In this document: positions 33,301-43,930 of the stretch, one piece after another
Position numbering within the stretch: position 1 is the stretch's first letter
How the letters are laid out: the number at the start of each line of letters is the position of its first letter
Assembly (NCBI RefSeq): GCF_000003815.2
Contig: NC_049981.1
Span: forward strand, 6,438,266 to 6,502,265
Length of the DNA: 64,000 nucleotides
Source: Branchiostoma floridae
Lineage: Eukaryota > Chordata > Leptocardii > Amphioxiformes > Branchiostomatidae
Direction of reading: 5' to 3'
The notes under the pieces: model-generated
The model's database searches: none
The model's input: only the letters and a program-made list of their open reading frames with translations
Told to the model about the DNA's origin: nothing
Position numbers and translations under genes: made by a program

Positions 33301-36300
33301 AAGCAAAATAACAATAATTTGAGTCACACTGTCACTGGTTAAGCAAATTCCTTAACACACATGGCCATATGTTTTCAAGGTCTTCCTATCTCACATTGTA
33401 AAGAACAATCAGCATTTTTTTAGTTACACCAATCTGTAGCATAGCTTATTTTTGAAGCAGGCAAAATTAAAAATCATGGTGATACTATTTATTTTATTTA
33501 TTATATTTCAGCCATACCATAGGTATGGTGAAATATATTGTTATATTGCAATCCATACATAGTATGGGATTGTTATATTGCAATCCATACATAGTATGGG
33601 ATTGCAATATATTGTTATATTGCAATCCATACATAGTATGGGATTGCAATATATTGTTTTTGCTGAGTTTCTTCTCCTCCTGTCAAAATCTTCAAATTGA
33701 TTCAACTTTTTCATTTTTGGACCAAATGAGCTGGAGTTTGGCAGGGTGGTAGAAATAGCAAATACCTCCAGGTGTTTTTTTCACTTTCTTGATAGAGGCC
33801 TTAGAATTTATGATATTTAGGGTTTTTGGTCATTTTTAGACCAATTATGTATATTTTAGGACCCTGTGCCCTGGTATTACAACCTAATGGCCTGAAATTT
33901 GGTACAGAGGTGCATTAGACATATGACCACAGGACCCCATCAACATTTTTGTCATAGATTACTTAGAAATTAGTTATTTTGGGGTGTTTTGGCCATTTTT
34001 GACTAAAAATGTATATTTTTGGCTCCTGTGCCCTTGTATTGGAACCAAATGACCTGCAATTTCGTACATAGGTGCATTGGACATATGACAACAGGACCAG
34101 ATCAACGCTTTCGTTATCAATCATTTCAAAATTGAGTTATTTTGGGGTTTTCGGCCATTTTTGACTAAAAATGTTTATTTTTGGCTCCTATACCCTTGTA
34201 TGAAAACCTTATGACCTGAAATTCGGCATGAAGGTGTGTCTGACCCAGTACCTCATTTCCACTTTGGGCATACATTACCTTGAATTGTTGAATTTTGGGA
34301 TTTTTTGCCATTTATGGACTAAAAATGTTAAGTTTTGGCTCTTGTGCCTATTTATGAAAACCAAATGGTCTGAGATTTGGTATGAAGGTGCATACGGTAT
34401 GTAGCCACAGGGCTCTATTCAGACCTATGGTGTACGTCAAACAGAAATTGTGAAATTTGGGATTTTTTGCCATTATTGACCAAAAATGTACATTTTTGCT
34501 TCCTGTGTCATGAGAAAGCCAACTGATCTGGAATTTGGTGTTGGGGTAGCTTTAGCACTATATATGGTAAATGGGCCACATAGACTGGACCATTTTGCAT
34601 AGATTGGGGTGTTCTGGAAGAGTCCTTTATTTTATGAAGATGGATTGCAATATGCTGTATTTGCTCCCAAGCAAATGTCGGCCTTTCTAACCTACTGGTA
34701 TGGACACTTAAGAGCCAGGCACTTAATAGATAAAAAGGAGTAAACGGAGGTATATAGAGTGGCCCTGTGTGCTTGACATTAAAAGTGAGTCATCCTGTTA
34801 GCGGTAAGTGCGCATTAAAAGCATTTGCAATATATTGTTATATTGCAATCCATACATAGTATGGGATTGCAATATATTGTTATATTGCAATCCATACATA
34901 GTATGGGATTGCAATATATTGTTATATTGCAATCCATACATAGTATGGGATTGCAATATATTGTTTTTCCTTGGTTTCTTCTCCTCCTTCTTTTCCATTT
35001 TTGGGCCAAAAGAGCTGAAAATTTCCATGGAGGTAGGGATAGCCAATACCCCCAGACGTTTTTTTCACTTTTTTGATAGAGGCCTTAGAATTTATGATAT
35101 TTAGGGTTTTTGGTCATTTTTAGACAAAATATGTATATTTTGGGCCCCTGTGCCCTGGTATTACAAGCTAATGACCTGAAATTTGGTACAGAGGTGCATT
35201 GGACATATGAGCACAGAAAACCATCAACATTTTCTTCATAGATCACTCCAAAAATGAGTTATTTTATTGTTTTTCCTTGGTTTCTTCTCCTCCTGTCAAA
35301 TCTTCAAATCCCTTCTACTTTTCCATTTTTGGGCCAAAAGAGCTGAAAATTTCCATGGAGGTAGGGATAGCCAATACCCCCAGACGTTTTTTTCACTTTT
35401 TTGATAGAGGCCTTAGAATTTATGATATTTAGGGTTTTTGGCCATTTTTGACTAAAAATGTATATTTTTGGCTCCTATGCCCTTGTATTAAAACCAAATG
35501 ACCTGAAATTTGGTATAAAGGTGCTGTGGACATATGGCCACAGAACCCCATCAACACTTTATTCATTGTTTACTCCAAAAATGAGTAATTTTAGGGTTTT
35601 TTGGCCATTTTTGACTAAAAATGTATATTTTTGGCTCCTATGCCCTTGTATAGAAACCAAATGACCTGAAGTTTGGTACATAGGTGCATTGGACATATGA
35701 GCACTGGACCCCATCAACACTTCCTTCATAGATCACTTCAAAAATTAGTTATTTTGGGGTTTTCGGCCATTTTTGACTAAAAATGTATATTTCTGGCTAC
35801 TATGCCCTTGTATGTAAACCAAATGGCCTGAAATTTGGTACAAAGGTAAATTGGACATATGCTCACATGACCCCATCAACACTTTCTTCATAGAGCACTT
35901 ATAAAATGAGTTATTTTGGGATTTTTAGTCATTTTTAACTAAAAAAGGTATATTTTGGGCACCTATGCCCTTGTATTGAAACCAAATGACCTAAAATTCG
36001 GGATAAAGGTGTGTAGGACAACTGCCCACAGTACTTCATTTTCCCTTTGAACAGACATTACTTCAAATTGTTGAATTTGGGGATTTTTTCAAGGATGAAG
36101 ATGGATTGCAATATGCTGTATTTGCTCCCAAGCAAATGTCGGCCTTTCTAGTTTTTGCTGAGTTTCTTCTTCTCCTGTCAAAATCTTCAAGTTGATTCAA
36201 CTTTTTCATTTTGGGGCCAAATGAGCTGAAATTTGGCAGGGTGGTAGGGATAGCAAATACCCCCAGGTGTTTTTTTTCACTTTTTTGATAGAGGCCTTAG

Positions 36301-39300
36301 AATTTATGATATTTAGGGTTTTTGGTCATTTTTTGACAAAATATGTATATTTTGGGCCCCTGTGCCCTGGTATTACAAGCTAATGACCTGAAATTTGGTA
36401 CAGAGGTGCATTGGACATATGAGCACAGAAAACCATCAACACTTTCTTCATAGATCACTTCAAAAATGAGTTATTTTAGGGGTTTTGGCCATTTTTGACT
36501 AAAAATGTATATTTTTGGCTCCTATGCCCTTGTATTAAAACCAAATGACCTGAAATTTGGTACATATGTGTGTTTGACATATGACCACAGAACCCCATCA
36601 ATGCTTTATTCATTGTTTACTCCAAAAATGAGTTATTTTAGGGTTTTTGGCCATTTTTGACTAAAAATGTATATTTTTTGCTCCTATGCCCTTGTATGAA
36701 AACCTTATGACCTGAAATTTGGTACAGAGGTGCATTGAACATATGCTCACAAGACCCCATTGACACTTTTTTCATAGATCACTTCAAAAATGAGTTATTT
36801 TGGGGATTTCAGGCATTTTTTACTAAAAATGTATATTTTTGGCTTCTATGCCCTTGTATGTAAATCAAATGACCTGAAATTTGGTACAAAGGTAAATTGG
36901 ACATATGAGCACAGAAAACCATCAACACTTTCTTCATAGATCACTTCAAAAATGAGTTATTTTAGGGGTTTTGGCCATTTTTGACTAAAAATGTATATTT
37001 TTGGCTCCTATGCCCTTGTATTAAAACCAAATGACCTGAAATTTGGTACATATGTGCGTTTGACATATGACCACAGAACCCCATCAATGCTTTATTCATT
37101 GTTTACTCCAAAAATGAGTTATTTTAGGGTTTTTGGCCATTTTTGACTAAAAATGTATATTTTTTGCTCCTATGCCCTTGTATGAAAACCTAATGACCTG
37201 AAATTTGGTACAGAGGTGCATTGAACATATGCTCACAAGACCCCATTGACACTTTTTTCATAGATCACTTCAAAAATGAGTTATTTTGGGGATTTCAGGC
37301 ATTTTTTACTAAAAATGTATATTTTTGGCTTCTATGCCCTTGTATGTAAATCAAATGACCTGAAATTTGGTACAAAGGTAAATTGGACATATGACAACAG
37401 GATCCCATTGACACTTTTTTCATAGAGCACTTATAAAATGAGTTATTTTGGGATTTTTAGTCATTTTTAACTAAAAAATGTATATTTTTGGCTGCTATGC
37501 CCTTGCATTGAAACCAAATGACCTAAAATTCGGCATGAAGGTGTATAGGACAAGTGCCCACAGTACTTCATTTTCTCTTTGAGCAAACATTACTTCAAAT
37601 TGTTGAATTTGGGGATTTTTTCAAGGATGAAGATGGATTGCAATATGCTGTATTTGCTCCTAAGCAAATGTCGGCCTTTCTAGTATTCGTAATGTTTCTT
37701 TCTTTCTTTCTCCTGTCAAATCTTCAGAACACGGTATCTCCGTTGTTCCTCAACCGAATGACTTGAAATTTGGCACAAGGGTAGAGTGGGCCAATACCCT
37801 CGGGCGTTTTTTTCATTTTTTTTCATATCTGTCTCTTAAATGATTTTATTAAGGTTTTTTGGTCATCTTAAGACCAGAACTGTATATTTGGGCCCCCTGT
37901 ACCCTGGTATTATAACCGAATGAGCTGAAATTTGGCACAGATGTGCCTTGATAAGTCCCCCATATAGATTCAATATCAGTTTTGGTGTACAGTACAACAA
38001 AATGCTTATTTTTGCGATTTTTTGACCAATTTTTGACCAAAAAAGGACACTTTTGGCCCCTGTACCCTGGTATTACAACCAAATGAGCTGAAATTTGACA
38101 GAGATGTGCCTTGATAATGCCCCCATATAAATTCAATAACACTTTTGGTGTACAGTACAACAAAATGCTTATTTTTGCGATTTTTTGACCAATTTTTGAC
38201 CAAAAAAGGACACTTTTGGCTCCTGTACCTTGGTATTGCAACCGAATGAGCTGAAATTTGACACAGATGTGCCTTGATAATCCCTTCATATAAATTCAAT
38301 AACACTTTTGGTGTACAGTGCAACAAAATGCTTATTTTTGCGATTTTTGGCCAATTTTTGACCAAAAAAGGAGACTTTTGGCTCCTGTACCCTGGTATTA
38401 CAATTAAATGACCTGAAATTTGATATAGATAGGCATTAGATACTTGGTAACAAGATTCAAGTAAAATTTTTGACATAAACAACTTTAAAATGATTAATTT
38501 TGGCACTTTTCTGAGGGGAAATTTGTTTTCTTTTGGCCTCCTGACGTGACCTTCCGTGACCCCGCACAGAGCCACACCTGTGCGCGTCAGCCGGAGAGTT
38601 AATTGAATCAAAGACCTAGCCAATCAGCGAAGAGGAGGCCAAAGGCTAATTAATATTCATAAGCGGGGCCTCATGATCCCGTATATAGCAGTGTTCCCGC
38701 CAGGGGGAGCAAAGCCCGCCTAAGGCTCTCGCATTTTAGACTATTCAGAAGGCTTTATATTGTATCAGTTCTTAGGGGCATATCTATGATAATCGCAGCA
38801 GTCACTTAACTTCTCTTCAGGAGTTTAGCGTAACACTGTTTCAGGTCAAACCGTCAAAGGCAACTAAAAACAAACTTTAACGTTACTGAGTTCAACAGTA
38901 CTTATAACTTGTTATCCGAAGTTGAAACGCTAGCGATGGTATTTTCGCTGCGCTGTTAGCTCCGTGCGACTGTTGTTGACGGTCTTATAACGGTATATTT
39001 TGCACCCCTGTACACTGGTATGAGTAACATTTGGTATAGATAGGCATAATATAGTTGGTAAAATGATCCAAGTAAAATTTTTGGCATAAAGTACTGTAAA
39101 AGGCTTAATTACAGCACTTTTTTTAGGGGAAATTGGTTTTCTTTCGTTCTCCATGCCGTGACCTTTCGGACGTTCACCCCACAGAGCCGACATCTGCACC
39201 TGCGTCTAGCCGGCAGGAAGAGTTAATTCAATTAATGGTTCAGCCAATCAGCGAAGAGGAAAGCGAAGGCTAATTAATATTCATAAGCGGGACCACACAA

Positions 39301-42211
39301 TACGTTAACTTGAAGACTCAGGCCGTACAGACTTCTTGCCAGGATTTTTTCAAAGCGTCGGACAGGGGTCCGGGGGCCGCCGAATGTCCCTGGCGGGTCC
39401 AGGGGCAGGGCCACTGTGGGGGGGACCCAGGTGGGCGAAGCCCCCCCGGAAGCTCTTGCATTTTAGGCTATTGAGAAGGCTTCTTTTATCAGTTTTTTTA
39501 GGGCCATATCTACGATAATCGTAGCAGTCACTTATTTCTCTTCAGCAGTTTGACTTTAAAATATTTCGGGTCAAAGCTTCAAAGACAACTAAAACCTCAT
39601 AAACAACAAACTTTACTTAGCTCAACAGTATACAAAAATATTGTACGGGTTGCCATCCTTAGTTGAAGCGCTTATTTATAGCGCTAGTATCTTCGCTGCG
39701 CCGTTAGCCGCTGTGCGACTTTTGTTGACGGTCTGATATCCCTACGTCGCCGCCTCGCTGATATTCCCACGGACATGTTTAAAAAAAAATACCCAGCAAA
39801 AAACGCTGTTCTGCGTCAAATTCTATTCTATAAAACTCAGTGTTACAGTCTAAATATTTTGTAGAAGCACCGCTGTAGGAAAGAAGGTCCAAGCAATGTA
39901 AAACATCACGTAGCATGAAGTTCGCTGTCAACTGGCACACAGCACATGACTGTTTGAAACTCTAAGTCTAATCAACAGCCGTGTTTGATTGATAGCCGGC
40001 GGTCCTATGATGAATTCGGCGAAAGGTGCGTTAGTTAGAAAATCTGCGTTTAGTTTTGATACGTAATTATAAGTTAGACAGTGGCGAGAATGATTATTTT
40101 CTCATCAATATTTCCCTTCAGAATTATTTGAACTTAATTGTACATCTAAACAATTGGCTTACCTGTGCAATGTTTATATGATTAATGATCAGTGTACTGA
40201 AATCATGTGTAACGTATGGCTCCTAGTCAATAGATCAGCATTTTCTCTATAGTGACCACCTGTCTATAGTGGCCACATTTCCTAGTGCTGTTGTTGTTTG
40301 GCATAAACTTTGAACATTTAAATTGTTAGTAACTTTAAACTGCCAGAGTTTCAGCCCAATAAAACACTCTCAGCGCCAGGGTATGAACAGACTGACCAGA
40401 CAGACGAAAATAAATCCTCGAACAAGGTTCAATCGTATCTTCCGGGTCTGGCAGGAAGTTGTTAAACTAAAATAAGAATAGGCTCGATGGTTGATTGCAT
40501 ACAAAGTAAAACAGTTTAACAGTTTTACAGCTTGAAGAAAACAAACGCTCCTACAGTACCTGCACCTGCTTGATAATTATTAAATCGTATGCCCTACTTG
40601 AATAAAAAAAGTTCCTTGCAATAATAAATGTACCCACATCACAAGGAGATTATACTTTTTTAAACTTACACCTAGTTATCGTACTGAAAATTGTTAATGA
40701 CATTACATGAAGTCATTCAACAATTTTCAGTCATGATGAAAATTTTCTGAATGGAAGGTGTGATTATTGTCATTTTCTGAAAAATAGAAGCAAGCTCTGT
40801 TTTTACCTGGAGTCAATTCACAATACCAGTCCACTTTGGGGGATAATGTACTGTTAAGAGGATGTTCCATTTTTGCGCAGGGGTGATTTGGAACAGTCCA
40901 ATGTTGCGTGGGAAGGGGTATGGCTGAAATATGCTGTATTTGCTCTTAAGCAAATGTCGGCCTTTCTAGTTCAAAATGCATCGGTACATTACACAGACCT
41001 ATAGGCAGCACAGCTGATTGCATAGGTCTACAAACAACACAAAATTACAATGGTACAAGAAGACAAATTTACATAAAACGGTATATACATAATGGTATTA
41101 GAGAGATGCGAAATAAAATACTACGGAAGCTTGGATGTGAATAGCATTCTATGGGAGGTCAAAGGTCGAAATCTAAGTAATGAGAAGCAAATGTGGGCTA
41201 CTAGGCTACACTATAGGCTATACATGTCTTTAGAATCTACAAAAACAGCATACTACCCAGGTCATTAGCTATTGTTCCCCATCACAGATGGGTTAGATGT
41301 GCTTACACATATAAATGTTGTGGTTTGATACCACCAGATATGTCCTGCAGGTAACACTGTGTTGGTAGGAGGTAAAAGTATTTCCTTATACTGATGGTTG
41401 CGTTCCAATTTTAAACTCACTTTCTTCTTCTGTGAATAGTTTCACTTTCTTCTTCTGTGAATAGTTTCACTTTCTTCTTCTGTGAATAGTTTCACTTTCT
41501 TCTTCTGTGAATAGTTTCATGAGTTTAGTAAGTTACTGAATAAAGAGACTCTTCAGGGTTGAACAAGTTTTCTAAAATTCGGCTAGAATATAAAAAAAAA
41601 AGAACAAACTTTGTACTTGCCCAAAATTTAAATGACATTTTTCTATGTATTTCACTTCCAGTAATGGAATCTTTTATCATTGGCTCTACTTATCTATGTT
41701 GACCAATGCTTGATACCGTGACTATGAAGTAGTAACATGTATATCAAAATCACTTATGGAAAAATCTTACTTTAATTACCCGATCAGGCAAGTGGGGTAG
41801 GACATGCTCTTCACTTTCTATCAGCACTTTTACTTGTCCGGAACAATCAGACTATTGGACTTTTCCAACCCTGATCTTCTTACACTACAGTTGTTTATTT
41901 CCACCAAATGTTTCAGTGATCGTCTGTCACCTTCTTCATGGCAATTCTGACTGGTTCACATATTACAGCTGCTATATATGGGTATCTAGTAATACACAAT
42001 GTGTGGTTGCTTTTTTGCAGTGTTTGCAAATTATGCTTTCTTTTGTTTTCAGGCCTTTGTGGCCACAGTGAAGACAGATGGAGCGGTGACAGCACTGACA
42101 GGAAACCTTGTGGTCATGGTCACGTTGGCAGGGCTGTTTGTTGTCATAGTAACCATTGTTGTTTGCCTTACGTGTACATGTAAACAAGACCAAAAACTCA
42201 AAACAGAATAA
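24230..42211 (+). CDS. Gene C: membrane-anchored protein with two thioredoxin folds (8 exons, 318 aa)
   Basis: Eight exons join in frame to 318 residues. An N-terminal signal peptide (about 1-24, ending VYIA) precedes thioredoxin fold 1, with LVLVNFYEPSCEECKAFYP (active-site CEEC about 58-61) and VNSFPRILFF (cis-proline region). Fold 2 has FFSSESCVDCKVAIPVLD (CVDC) and VTEVPTIILFFRLGK. A hydrophobic helix (about 282-304, VMVTLAGLFVVIVTIVV) and a short Lys-rich tail end it. The layout suggests a type I membrane protein of the secretory pathway acting on disulfides or as a chaperone, like the TMX/PDI group. Neither site is the CGHC of classical PDI, so catalysis is uncertain, and I cannot name an orthologue. 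It lies head to head with gene A and tail to tail with gene B. Confidence 0.9.
24660..24862. mobile_element. MITE, TACTGTAAATGCA family, copy 1
   Basis: Begins near ACAGTAAATGCATTTAAG and ends TCTGCATTTACAGTATA; inside are GCGGTAGC and GTTCGCGGTGG blocks. Same family at 46986-47204 and 51850-52097. In intron 1 of gene C. Confidence 0.7.
25825..26748. mobile_element. mariner-like non-autonomous element (TA flanks)
   Basis: Inverted ends CGAGGGTGAGTCAGAAAGTA match for more than 30 bp, with TA on both sides. The 924-bp interior has no recognisable transposase. It lies 150 bp from the related element at 26905. In intron 1 of gene C. Confidence 0.75.
26905..27482. mobile_element. Deleted mariner element with transposase N-terminal remnant
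   Basis: Terminal repeats CGAGGGGCGTTCAATAAGTA at both ends with one mismatch in about 31 bp, flanked by TA. The interior minus strand keeps a frame (27320-26991) with VECRAVIRFLYLKGRTPKK and a helix-turn-helix layout seen at the N terminus of mariner transposases. The DDE domain is gone. Confidence 0.82.
26991..27320 (-). pseudogene. mariner transposase fragment (HTH region)
   Basis: About 110 codons: VECRAVIRFLYLKGRTPKK, then YDLVKCWHPEFKHGR and RPGRSSSAIDE, the familiar order in mariner/SETMAR-like N-terminal domains. No catalytic part. The true start within the frame is probably the Met in MEPVECR. Confidence 0.7.
27784..27960 (+). CDS. Gene C exon 2 (residues 54-113), CEEC thioredoxin exon
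   Basis: 177 nt, phase 1 to 1, after TTCCCAG. Encodes YEPSCEECKAFYPVYTEL through SFPRILFFRKG to LYDG. Donor GTAAGG. Partial tandem copies follow downstream in intron 2. Confidence 0.93.
28020..28440 (+). repeat. Tandem partial copies of gene C exon 2
   Basis: Copy 1 (about 28030-28170) keeps the frame LEYEVNGFPRVLFYRKDS to YDG followed by a GTACTA donor-like site and a shared intron start. Copy 2 (28206-28440) is split by a small foldback element. Neither has a good acceptor, so both look non-functional. Confidence 0.75.
28274..28397. mobile_element. Small foldback MITE inside an exon 2 copy
   Basis: Ends TAGCCTGGTATCC and GGATACCAGGCTA are exact inverses; the interior has a further near-palindrome around CTTCTGTCTTCT/AGAAGACAGAAG. 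Flanks AGAAGGGC and AGAAAGGG could be an imperfect 8-bp target duplication. Confidence 0.65.
28670..28925 (+). repeat. Minisatellite bearing splice-acceptor copies, gene C intron 2
   Basis: Diverged 25-45 bp units of the type AACAGGTGTGTTACCTGTCC ACAGGTG run up to the true exon 3 acceptor, which itself reads TTACCCATCCACAG. Several units contain CCACAGGTG. Confidence 0.75.
28925..29063 (+). CDS. Gene C exon 3 (residues 113-159)
   Basis: 139 nt, phase 1 to 2, after CATCCACAG. GALMHEDLYEWLELT then LFEDNFEHLTQ and GDWLVMF, linking fold 1 to fold 2. The acceptor is preceded by a minisatellite carrying copies of the same CCACAGGTG. Confidence 0.92.
29278..29291. repeat. (ATC)n short microsatellite
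   Basis: Five CAT/ATC units in intron 3 of gene C. Confidence 0.8.
29383..30627. mobile_element. Tc1-like transposon with long inverted repeats, degenerate
   Basis: Ends AACTCAGCACAAAAAGGTTG and, inverted, AACTCGGCACAAAAAGTTTG; similarity continues inward for roughly 250 bp (for example GTGGGTCACGAAAAAA opposite its complement near 30440). The interior encodes a broken transposase on the minus strand. In intron 3 of gene C. Confidence 0.8.
29916..30275 (-). pseudogene. Tc1-like transposase fragment (DDE region)
   Basis: About 119 codons with VVRYRDTILHP and LQDYNTRPHRARTIADYLQD, matching the second-Asp QDNARPH block of Tc1 transposases. The first Asp region is replaced by a Lys/Glu-rich stretch and the N terminus is missing, so it is inactive. 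Confidence 0.75.
30745..30807 (+). CDS. Gene C exon 4 (residues 159-180), CVDC exon
   Basis: 63 nt, phase 2 to 2, after CATCCCAG. FSSESCVDCKVAIPVLDAVA holds the second CxxC. Donor GTATGT. Confidence 0.9.
31696..31791 (+). CDS. Gene C exon 5 (residues 180-212)
   Basis: 96 nt, phase 2 to 2, after TTTTACAG. NVAVVDVEKNPQLKDRF and VTEVPTII, central strand and cis-proline segment of fold 2. Confidence 0.93.
32749..32874 (+). CDS. Gene C exon 6 (residues 212-254)
   Basis: 126 nt, phase 2 to 2, after CCTTCACAG. FFRLGKMYTYNLPKMD, then IKSFMEGWYKNV and PGIPTPF, completing fold 2. Confidence 0.93.
33254..33290 (+). CDS. Gene C exon 7 (residues 254-266), micro-exon
   Basis: 37 nt, phase 2 to 0, after TTTTTACAG: DQLVEKIVDHLK. 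Donor GTAAGA. Followed by an 8.8-kb intron filled with satellite DNA. Confidence 0.85.
33524..33658. repeat. 42-bp palindromic tandem repeat, locus 1
   Basis: About three units of CAATATATTGTTATATTG plus GCAATCCATACATAGTATGG, partly self-complementary. The same repeat recurs at 34825-34965. Confidence 0.85.
34637..34692. repeat. Dispersed hairpin-core repeat, copy 3
   Basis: GATGGATTGCAATATGCTGT then ATTTGCTCCCAAGCAAATG and TCGGCCTTTCTA. Near-identical text at 36096 and 37626 marks blocks in the satellite array. Confidence 0.75.
34825..34965. repeat. 42-bp palindromic tandem repeat, locus 2
   Basis: Three near-identical units matching locus 1. Open frames on both strands are repeat artefacts. 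Confidence 0.88.
36096..36151. repeat. Dispersed hairpin-core repeat, copy 4
   Basis: Same as the copy at 34637, about 1.46 kb further on; preceded by GAATTTGGGGATTTTTTCAA, as is the copy at 37626. Confidence 0.75.
37626..37682. repeat. Dispersed hairpin-core repeat, copy 5
   Basis: Same core with CCTAAGCAAAT; about 1.53 kb after copy 4, suggesting a ~1.5-kb super-unit in the array. Confidence 0.75.
38395..39745. repeat. Two-copy tandem repeat of ~620-740 bp with promoter-like motifs
   Basis: Unit 1 (about 38395-38985) and unit 2 (about 39000-39745) share AGCCAATCAGCGAAGAGGA, CTAATTAATATTCATAAGCG, TATCT.CGATAATCG.AGCAG and GCGACT.TTGTTGACGGTC. CCAAT and, in unit 1, GTATATAG suggest promoter-like composition. 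In gene C intron 7. Confidence 0.75.
39746..40886. other. Gene C intron 7, no feature recognised
   Basis: No exon-like frame, microsatellite or clear inverted repeat seen. Confidence 0.5.
40887..40971. repeat. Dispersed hairpin-core repeat, copy 6
   Basis: GGAACAGTCCAATGTTGCG, then ATGCTGTATTTGCTCTTAAG and CAAATGTCGGCC. A fuller copy like those at 2187 and 18509. Confidence 0.7.
41416..41519. repeat. 25-bp minisatellite, four units
   Basis: Four identical units of TTTCACTTTCTTCTTCTGTG AATAG in gene C intron 7. Confidence 0.95.
42053..42211 (+). CDS. Gene C exon 8 (residues 267-318 and stop), membrane anchor
   Basis: 159 nt from GTTTTCAG, phase 0. AFVATVKTDGAV, a long hydrophobic helix, then CTCTCKQDQKLKTE and TAA at 42209-42211. 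Confidence 0.9.
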   Translation, partial: AFVATVKTDGAVTALTGNLVVMVTLAGLFVVIVTIVVCLTCTCKQDQKLKTE

Positions 42212-43322
42212 CCTAATATGTTCAAGGTATTTTTTTCCATCATAAGGCTATTTATTTATGCTTTTCAACATAGAATTTACTATGCGTCGGTAGACCTCTT
42301 CTTTGTTTCTGCGGATATACTTTTCCCGCATTGCTGAAAATAGCTAGACTATGGGGAATTGATCAAACTAGTTTAGGTCCTTCCCACATGCATACATGTG
42401 TATATGGTGTATAGGGTGGTGTCAATCTCTGTCACAATGGCCCATGGGCCACACAAAATTGTAAAATCATTACAACAGGGTCTGTGTTAAACTCTTGTAC
42501 TATTTCCCAAATGCTAATTGCTAAGCAGAGAAAGCAGTTGGCACTTTTGTATAACTAGATGAGATGTGGAATTCACAGCCTACTGAATACATGGCAAACA
42601 CTCCACTCATGTGGCTTATTGTATGGACTAGTATACTGTGGACAATTGGCATAAAATTGAAGAATTGGTCTCTAAGTGCTGATGCTGTAGATGTAAAATG
42701 AGGACAATTTTAGTACTTCCTCCTAATTGATGTTTGGTTTTGTTGATTTGTGAATGATAGTATTTTACAAGTACTTTTCCCTGTCTGCATGTGTTGTATT
42801 TTCAGTCTTATTTTCTCATCTCTCTGATCATGATTACAGTATACAATATGCATATAGAATACACCATGGTTTATTCTTTAACAACCAATAATACTCGGGG
42901 TGTGGGTAGGACTGCCAAATGGACAATGGCCAGAAGGAGATCCAACCTGAGGGAAGGCTGGGACCTAGGGTGATTGTAAACAACCTGAGACAACAAACCT
43001 TTTGATGCAAAATGTGCCAGAAGTTGAGAAAATTTGGTCTCCAGGAAAAAAAATGTAACAACAGCAACTCCAACGGCTGAATCCGGTATTCAAATTTTCG
43101 ATCGTGCCAGATTCAGCATGTGTCGACTACATTTGATTTATACAATGGAAGCTTTTGTGATACAAGTAGAATTCCATGTGATATGGAAAGTTATCACCCT
43201 GTCCAGAGCACCTGACTGTGTATCAAATTTCATTGCCCAGGCATGACATAAGTCCAAGTACCAGTATTGTTAATCATTCTGAAAATATGACAATCATAAA
43301 AGAAATGGTTCGAAGTTTCAAT

Positions 43323-43328
43323 TTTATT
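43323..43328 (-). promoter_or_regulatory. Possible polyadenylation signal, gene B
   Basis: AATAAA on the minus strand about 870 bases downstream of the gene B stop. It is the nearest canonical hexamer I noticed. Confidence 0.3.
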
Positions 43329-43355
43329 TTCCAAACCACAAACATTACACACTTT

Positions 43356-43361
43356 AATAAA
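43356..43361 (+). promoter_or_regulatory. Possible polyadenylation signal, gene C
   Basis: AATAAA on the plus strand about 1.15 kb downstream of the gene C stop. No nearer canonical hexamer was noticed. Confidence 0.3.
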
Positions 43362-43930
43362 AGTGAAGAAACTGACATATTTGCAAAACACATCCAGTTT
43401 AACTATGATGCATGAACAGCAATATCTCTTTTACCACATGATTCAGCACATATCTCACATCAACACATAAAATGCAACCAGTAAGGAAACCATGTAGCAT
43501 TCAGGCAAAAATACAAAATAGAGAAATAGCCAAATTGTTTTGCACACTTTTAAATCCATGTACTTTATAGCATATAATATCAAGATATTTACAGGCAAAT
43601 TCAAGACAAATTATTTGACAGTGCATGTATTACTTAGTAATCAACTGCCAAGTATTGTATTACATACATATGCCACTAAACATATACATACATATGCCAC
43701 TATTATTTGCAACAGTACAACATATTAAAAACATAATATTAGTCTTGTTAAGTGACGACAGAACCATATTTTACAACAAGAATTGTAAAATCGCTATTAA
43801 TATCATGATGATTAATATCATGTGTCAAGCACCACCACAACAACAGATGGATTCAGGAATGATCAATCCATGGGGTTCTGACAAGCTGTCTTTATATGTA
43901 CATTACAAAAATAATCATTTAATAGACGTA

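Larger units (their letters stand above)
33483..38510. repeat. Satellite-like array, ~160-bp monomers, in gene C intron 7
   Basis: At least 22 monomers marked by CATTTTTGACTAAAAATGTA and ATGACCTGAAATTTGGTAC, spaced about 153-168 bp. Near 36475-36905 and 36961-37390 a three-monomer block is repeated almost exactly, so there is higher-order structure. Segments starting TTTCTTCTCCTCCTGTCAAA punctuate it. No coding capacity. Confidence 0.88.

Noticed and set aside
33524-35104. CRISPR-like regular repeats and overlapping open frames
   Set aside because: Repeats are contiguous 42-bp palindromic units without unique spacers, in an animal intron.
37849-38623. 146- and 205-codon minus-strand frames
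   Set aside because: They are internally repetitive because they translate the satellite monomers.
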